Assembly: GCF_017873175.1 (NCBI RefSeq) | Contig: NZ_JAGGJW010000010.1 | Span: 1-64,000 of the forward strand | DNA length: 64,000 nt | From: Neorhizobium petrolearium | GTDB lineage: Bacteria; Pseudomonadota; Alphaproteobacteria; Rhizobiales; Rhizobiaceae | Direction: 5' to 3' | Shown here: in pieces, positions 59,525 through 64,000 of the stretch | How the letters are laid out: each line of letters starts with the position of its first letter | How positions within the stretch are numbered: position 1 is the stretch's first letter | Program-made: the position numbers and the translations under genes | The notes under the pieces: generated by a model | What the model saw: only the letters and a program-made list of their open reading frames with translations | What the model was told of the DNA's origin: nothing | Database searches by the model: none

Positions 59525-60228
59525 TTGACCTCACTGTTGGCCAGCCACATCGCGCCCGAGTTGCTTTATCTTGAAAGCAAATGGGCCTCGCTCGTCTCCT
59601 ATAGCATGACCGTCGACCTGCTCAGGGGCGTGCTGCCGATCGACACCAGACTCCGCAACCTGGCGGCCGAGATGGCACCCTATGCCGAGCATCATCTGGA
59701 CTGGCTTCATATCGCCATGCGTCTGATGGTGCTTGGTCAATATGCCAAAGGTCTCATCCATCACGACCAGGAAGCCGGTGATCGGATTGCCCGCAATCTG
59801 CTGCGGATAAGCGGTACCTCTGGCATGGCAATTCCCGCGCCGGCCCGTTGTGGAGCCAGGACCTGGCGGATGACCTCTATGGGCTCGAAGAAGACTGCAG
59901 CTATCCCAACCTGAAGGCGTTCTCTTAAGCGGTCGCGGAATTCGCCACCTATGTCGAGCGCAACGCCCATGCGATTCCGAATTATAGCGAACGCTATCGC
60001 AACGACGAGCGCATCGCCACGTCGTTCGTGGAGTCCGCCGTCAATGTCGTGATTGCCAAGCGCTTCACCAAGAAGCAGCAGATGCAATGGTCGCGACGCG
60101 GCGCCCGCATGCTCCTACAGATCCGCACCCGAACCCTTGATGGCGCGCTCCGCGGCCAATTCGAAACATGGTATCCGGGCCTTTCGGCAAATGATGACCA
60201 GACTTCAACTCAAGCCGCAGCCGCCTGA
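59525..60228 (+). pseudogene. remnant of an ISKra4-like transposase
   Basis: Two pieces of one transposase are visible. The first (from ~59525) has KWASLVSYSMTVDLL and HHLDWLHIAMRLMVLGQYAKGL. After a frame change the second has YVERNAHAIPNYSERYRN, ESAVNVVIAKRFTKKQQMQWSRRGARMLLQIR and ends GQFETWYPGL. A TAA stop also breaks it near 59926. The sequence resembles the C-terminal half of ISKra4-family transposases as I remember them. The catalytic N-terminal part is missing. No terminal inverted repeats were found. Confidence 0.65.
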
Positions 60229-60255
60229 ATGCCCCACGCTTTTTCCTGCTCTCCG

Positions 60256-60909
60256 TCAGGGCTGCGCCTTCAGGTAATCCAGAACCGCATCCGCGACCAT
60301 CGTCTTGTGACGATTGTAGAGTTCCGGTGAGGACAGGTCGCGGCGGAAAATTGTGCCGAAAGTGTAGCGGTTGGAGACACGGAAGAAGCAGAAGGCACTG
60401 ATCAGCATGTGCAGGTCGATGGGGTCGACGTCGCGGCGGAAACTGCCGTCGTCGCGTCCGCGCTCGAGGATGTCGGCCAGCGTATTGATGATCGGGATGT
60501 TGAGCTCGCGGATCTCGCTCGATCGCTGCATGTGGGCGGCCTGGTGAATGTTCTCGATGCTGACGAGCCTGACGAAGTCCGGATTGGCCTCGTCATGGTC
60601 GAAGGTGGTGCCGATCAGCGTGCGCAGGGCGAGTTCCGGCGGCATGTTCGACAGTTCGAGATCGGCCTCGAGCGAGCGGATCTTGCGATAGGCGCGCTCG
60701 AGTACCGCGAGGTAGAGCGCCTCCTTCGAGCCGAAATAATAGTAGATCATGCGCTTGGAAGTACGCGTCTTCGCCGCGATCGCGTCGACGCGGCCGCCCG
60801 CCAGGCCATGCGTCGTGAATTCCTCGGTTGCAACGGTCAGAATGTCCTGTCGCGTCTTCTCCGGGTCGTTCTTGCGTGAAAGGCGCGGCTCGTTGGCCAT
60901 GGCAGACAT
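60256..60909 (-). CDS. TetR-family regulator of the quinate/shikimate operon
   Basis: A ~217-residue regulator. The N-terminal HTH has TRQDILTVATEEFTTHGLAGGRVDAIAAKTRTSKRMIYYYFGSKEALYLAVLE in segments (~20-70). The C-terminal domain resembles the TetR_C group found with aromatic catabolism (FDHDEANPDFVRLVSIENI). The start is uncertain: 60909 and 60900 both lie behind AGGAG, and a longer frame runs to 60969. It is divergent from the shikimate dehydrogenase gene and is its probable repressor. Confidence 0.88.
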   Translation of the reverse strand: MSAMANEPRLSRKNDPEKTRQDILTVATEEFTTHGLAGGRVDAIAAKTRTSKRMIYYYFGSKEALYLAVLERAYRKIRSLEADLELSNMPPELALRTLIGTTFDHDEANPDFVRLVSIENIHQAAHMQRSSEIRELNIPIINTLADILERGRDDGSFRRDVDPIDLHMLISAFCFFRVSNRYTFGTIFRRDLSSPELYNRHKTMVADAVLDYLKAQP

Positions 60910-61004
60910 GTTCTCCTGTCGCGCGGTCGTTATGGCGCCGACGCTTCCCGATCGTTTCATAGAGCACAACGTCTTCCCGTTTCAACCGAGCGGCGGCGAC
61001 AATA

Positions 61005-61033
61005 TTGACACGAACTAGTTAGTACATTATTGG
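61005..61033 (+). promoter_or_regulatory. promoter with AACTAGTT operator before the shikimate operon
   Basis: TTGACA (61005-61010) is a perfect -35. A weak -10 lies ~17 nt downstream (TATTGG, 61028-61033). The spacer holds the palindrome AACTAGTT (61013-61020), typical of sites bound by TetR-type repressors. This fits control by the divergent TetR gene. Confidence 0.5.
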
Positions 61034-61117
61034 ATAAAGCGTCGAAGCACACCAGGGAGGAGACTGGGTGTCCTGCGGGTGAGGAGTTTGCCCCAGCCGA
61101 TACCGTGTCGCCGCGAG

Positions 61118-62002
61118 ATGCAGTCCACACCATCCAGTTTCAAGGCCGGCCTGATCGGCTCGGGCATTCAGCAGTCGCTTACGCCGGCCATGCACATGAC
61201 CGAAGGTCGCAACCTCGGCGTCGGTTATGACTATGCGATCATCGACCTCAACGAGATCGAGGGCGGCGCCGACCGGCTGGCCGACCTGCTTGCGCGGTCC
61301 GAAGCGCGCGGCCTGTGCGGCCTCAACATCACCCATCCGTGCAAGCAGCAGGTCATCCCGCTGCTCGATACCCTGTCGCCTGAGGCCATGAAGCTCGGCG
61401 CGGTCAACACCGTCGTGCTGAAGGACGGCAAGCGCCATGGCCACAACACCGACTGGTGGGGTTTCGCGGAAGGTTTTCGTCGTGGCCTGCCGGATGCCGA
61501 TCTTTCGAAGGTCGTGCAGCTTGGCGCCGGCGGCGCCGGAGCCGCGACCGCCTTCGCGATCCTGACACTCGGCGCCGCCCGTCTGTCGATCGTCGACCGT
61601 GATACGGAGCGGGCGCGGCAACTGGCCGGCATTATGCGGGATCTCTTTCCCGAGGCCGTGGTCGATGGTGGTCTGGAGGTGACCGATGTCATGCCCGGTG
61701 CCAGCGGCCTGATCCACGCGACGCCGACCGGCATGGCCAAGCATCCGGGTCTGCCTTTGCCCGAAAAGCTGCTGCGGCCGGACCTCTGGGTGTCGGAAAT
61801 CGTCTATTTCCCGCTGGAGACGGAGCTTCTGGCGACGTCACGCCGCAAGGGCTGCAAGGTGCTCAATGGCGGTGGCATGGCAGTGTTCCAGGCTGTCGGT
61901 GCGTTCCGGCTCTTCACCGGCCTTGAGCCCGACGCCGATCGCATGCTCGCGCATTTCCGCTCGCTGACGGCGGGCGAAGGAGTGGTGAGGGCGGCCGAAT
62001 GA
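61118..62002 (+). CDS. quinate/shikimate dehydrogenase (catabolic)
   Basis: A 294-residue AroE-fold dehydrogenase. FKAGLIGSGIQQSLTPAMH binds substrate, GLNITHPCKQQVIPLLD carries the catalytic lysine, and GHNTDWWGF the aspartate. The cofactor loop is LGAGGAGAATAFAIL with VDRDTER, where Asp suggests NAD rather than NADP. ATHPTG-like HATPTGMAKHPGLPLP and LNGGGMAVFQAVGAF are marks of the catabolic subgroup. The ATG at 61118 is preferred, although GTG-type starts upstream remain possible. It is coupled to quiC by an ATGA overlap. It should convert shikimate or quinate to the 3-dehydro form. Confidence 0.88.
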   Translation: MQSTPSSFKAGLIGSGIQQSLTPAMHMTEGRNLGVGYDYAIIDLNEIEGGADRLADLLARSEARGLCGLNITHPCKQQVIPLLDTLSPEAMKLGAVNTVVLKDGKRHGHNTDWWGFAEGFRRGLPDADLSKVVQLGAGGAGAATAFAILTLGAARLSIVDRDTERARQLAGIMRDLFPEAVVDGGLEVTDVMPGASGLIHATPTGMAKHPGLPLPEKLLRPDLWVSEIVYFPLETELLATSRRKGCKVLNGGGMAVFQAVGAFRLFTGLEPDADRMLAHFRSLTAGEGVVRAAE

Positions 62003-63888
62003 AGACCTCGATCGCCACGGTATCCATCAGCGGCGAGCTTCCGGACAAGCTGGAGGCGATCGCCCGGGCCGGTTTCGACGGTGTCGAGATTTTTGAGAAC
62101 GACTTCCTGGCCTTCGACGGCAGTCCGCGTGATGTCGGGCGCATGGTGCGCGATCTCGGGATGGAGATCACGCTGTTCCAGCCGTTTCGCGATTTCGAAG
62201 GCATGCCGGAAGAATTCCGAGCCCGTACCTTCGACCGCGCGGAACGCAAGTTCGATGTGATGCAGGAACTGGGCGCCGACCTTCTGCTTGTCTGCTCCAA
62301 CGTTTCCGGCGTGTCGCTCGGTGGGATAGACCGGGCGGCGGCCGATTTCCGCGAACTGGGCGAGCGGGCGGCGAAACGTGGCCTGCGGGTCGGCTATGAG
62401 GCGCTGGCCTGGGGGCGGCATATCAGCGATCATCGCGACGCCTGGGAGATCGTGCGGCGTGCCGATCATCCCTCGATCGGCCTGATCCTCGACAGCTTCC
62501 ACACGCTGTCGCGCAAGATCGACACGAATTCGATCCGCTCCATTCCGAAGGACAAGATCTTCATCGTTCAGCTGGCGGATGCGCCACTGATCGACATGGA
62601 CCTGCTCTACTGGAGCCGTCATTTCCGCAACATGCCGGGTGAGGGCGACCTTCGGGTCGCCGAATTCGCCGCCGCCGTCGCCGATACGGGCTATGACGGC
62701 TATCTGTCGCTCGAGATCTTCAACGACCAGTTCCGGGGCGGCTCGACGCGCGAGATCGCGGCCGACGGCCATCGTTCGCTGATCTATCTGGGCGACCAGG
62801 TAGCGCGCCGCGAAAAGGCGACGGGACTGACCGTGCCGCCCATGCCCGACCGGGCGGTGATCGGAGAGGTGGGGTTCATCGAATTCGCCACCGACGAGGA
62901 TGATGCCGCCGGCCTGGTGGACCTGCTGAAGACAATGGGCTTCAAGAAGACCGCTGTCCATCGCAGCAAGAAGGTAAACGTCTATCAGCAGGGGGCGATC
63001 CGGCTGCTGGTCAATACCGAGGACGCCGGCTTCGCCAGCGCGACCCAGGCGATCCACGGAACGTCGGCCTATGCGGTGGCGTTGGCGGTTGACGACGCCC
63101 AGGCCGCGCTGTCGCGCGCGGTCGCGCTCAATGCGGAGCCCTTCAGCCAGGCGGTGGCGGCCGGCGAGCTCGACATTCCGGCCATCCGCGGCGTCGGCGG
63201 CGGGCTCATCTATCTGCTCGACGGCAAGAGCGATCTCGGCCGTTTCGCCGAGATCGACTTCGTCCCCGTGGAGGAAGAAACCGGCGTGCGCGATGCCGGC
63301 CTCGGGCGGATCGACCACCTCGCGCAGACCGTGGGCTACGACGAGATGCTCACTTGGATCCTGTTCTATACCTCCATCTTCGCGACCCATAAGTCGCCGA
63401 TGGTGGACATCATCGACCCCGCCGGCGTTGTGCGCAGCCAGGTGATCGAGAACGATAGCGGCAGTTTCCGCCTCACCATGAATGGCGCGGAAAACCGGCG
63501 CACGCTGGCGGGCCATTTCATCGCCGAGAAATTCGGTTCCGCGATCCAGCATATCGCCTTCGAGACCGATGACATCTTCGCGACCGCCGCCGCGCTCGAG
63601 GAAAACGGCTTCCGGCGATTGCAGATCTCGCCGAACTATTACGGCGACGTGGAGGCGCGGTTCGGGCTGGCCCCGGACCTCGCCGACCGGTTGCGGCGCG
63701 AGAACATTCTCTATGACCGCGACGAGCATGGGGAATATTTCCAGCTCTATAGCGAGACCTATGGCGAAGGTTTCTTCTTCGAGATCGTCCAGCGTCGGGC
63801 ATACCGGGGCTATGGCGCTCCAAACGCCATCTTCCGCATCGCCGCGCTGAAGAAACTGATCAGACCGGAAGGCATGCCTCAGCAATGA
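61999..63888 (+). CDS. quiC: 3-dehydroshikimate dehydratase, fused TIM barrel-HPPD type
   Basis: A 629-residue two-domain enzyme. The N-terminal sugar-isomerase-like TIM barrel (1-~280) has all four metal ligands known in the family: Glu134 (GYEALAWG), Asp165 (GLILD), Gln191 (IVQLAD) and Glu239 (SLEIF). The C-terminal half (~285-629) is an HPPD/glyoxalase-like domain with metal-type residues in RIDHLAQTV, AIQHIAFETDDI and FFFEIVQR. The enzyme dehydrates 3-dehydroshikimate to protocatechuate. Length matches the Pseudomonas fused form. It overlaps the dehydrogenase gene by 4 nt. A truncated copy of its start lies at 42451. Confidence 0.93.
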   Translation: MKTSIATVSISGELPDKLEAIARAGFDGVEIFENDFLAFDGSPRDVGRMVRDLGMEITLFQPFRDFEGMPEEFRARTFDRAERKFDVMQELGADLLLVCSNVSGVSLGGIDRAAADFRELGERAAKRGLRVGYEALAWGRHISDHRDAWEIVRRADHPSIGLILDSFHTLSRKIDTNSIRSIPKDKIFIVQLADAPLIDMDLLYWSRHFRNMPGEGDLRVAEFAAAVADTGYDGYLSLEIFNDQFRGGSTREIAADGHRSLIYLGDQVARREKATGLTVPPMPDRAVIGEVGFIEFATDEDDAAGLVDLLKTMGFKKTAVHRSKKVNVYQQGAIRLLVNTEDAGFASATQAIHGTSAYAVALAVDDAQAALSRAVALNAEPFSQAVAAGELDIPAIRGVGGGLIYLLDGKSDLGRFAEIDFVPVEEETGVRDAGLGRIDHLAQTVGYDEMLTWILFYTSIFATHKSPMVDIIDPAGVVRSQVIENDSGSFRLTMNGAENRRTLAGHFIAEKFGSAIQHIAFETDDIFATAAALEENGFRRLQISPNYYGDVEARFGLAPDLADRLRRENILYDRDEHGEYFQLYSETYGEGFFFEIVQRRAYRGYGAPNAIFRIAALKKLIRPEGMPQQ

Positions 63889-64000
63889 CCATCAATACAA
63901 TCGATTCCCGCCGCGTCGAATGCGTGGTGCGGACGAGCGACCAGCTTGGCGAAACGCCGCTGTGGTGCGAACGCAGCAACAAACTGTGGTGGCTCGACAT
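63885..64000 (+). CDS. SMP-30/gluconolactonase-family protein (partial, 5' end)
   Basis: The first ~38 codons of a gene cut by the window end. Its ATG overlaps the quiC stop (ATGA). RVECVVRTSDQLGETPLW and NKLWWLDI match the start of SMP-30/regucalcin-type lactonases, whose metal-binding Glu is in LGETPLW. It is the third gene of the shikimate operon and may hydrolyse a lactone of the pathway. Confidence 0.75.
   Translation, partial: MTINTIDSRRVECVVRTSDQLGETPLWCERSNKLWWLD

Noticed and set aside
61804-63885. 693-codon open frame antisense to quiC
   Set aside because: The sense strand has all four metal ligands of 3-dehydroshikimate dehydratase; the antisense frame is a codon-bias artefact.
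1-64000. CRISPR arrays, rRNA, tRNA, riboswitches and a replication origin
   Set aside because: No regularly spaced repeats, no rRNA-like conserved blocks and no complete tRNA cloverleaf were seen by eye. A covariance-model scan would be needed to exclude small RNAs.

Overview
The window looks like an accessory, catabolic stretch of a GC-rich alphaproteobacterium, most likely a member of the Rhizobiales (Rhizobium/Agrobacterium/Ensifer/Mesorhizobium-like), perhaps on a megaplasmid or chromid. The reasons are the AapJQMP-type amino-acid transporter, the many ABC and TRAP importers tied to GntR, LysR and TetR regulators, the fused 3-dehydroshikimate dehydratase, and the absence of housekeeping genes, rRNA and tRNA. 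Species cannot be fixed from the sequence alone.

Left end (1-7.7 kb): a mosaic of horizontally mobile cargo. It holds an orphan hypothetical gene, a PIN-domain toxin with its antitoxin, a fused nucleotidyltransferase-HEPN protein, an HXXEE membrane protein, a 3' remnant of a tyrosine recombinase, a divergent SDR/MmyB-type regulator pair and a PQQ-type sorbosone dehydrogenase. A ParE/ribbon-helix-helix toxin-antitoxin pair lies further right at 24.5-25.05 kb.

8-24 kb: first catabolic block. A GntR regulator, a PLP-dependent cystathionine beta-lyase-like enzyme, an amino-acid importer (aapJQMP), three tandem MmgE/PrpD paralogues and a glutathione S-transferase appear to form one uptake-and-degradation unit. 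Facing it is an SsuABC/TauABC-like importer with a PrpF/4-oxalomesaconate tautomerase-type enzyme and a divergent LysR regulator.

25-34.3 kb: a second block. A branched-chain-amino-acid-type (HAAT) ABC transporter with a zinc alcohol dehydrogenase, an SDR and a cupin dioxygenase-like protein lies opposite a XylR_N/V4R regulator whose AAA+ domain is degenerate. 35-42.4 kb: a third block, a tightly coupled operon of GntR, PEP mutase-type lyase, SDR, TRAP transporter (DctQMP), FAD-dependent hydroxyacid dehydrogenase and HpcH/HpaI aldolase.

43-59.4 kb: the most interesting region. Five transcription units (DMT-family transporter; otnK-otnC-AroE-like; polyamine-type ABC importer with two dimethylformamidase-like large subunits and one small subunit; split transketolase; class III aminotransferase) carry the palindrome TGATATATCA, or a close variant, in their upstream regions. 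A GntR regulator is encoded in the middle. I read this as one regulon for import and breakdown of an unidentified amide-containing compound. Right end (60.2-64 kb): a TetR-controlled quinate/shikimate operon (shikimate dehydrogenase, fused 3-dehydroshikimate dehydratase quiC, start of an SMP-30 lactonase). A broken copy of quiC sits at 42.45 kb, so the two ends of the region share ancestry.
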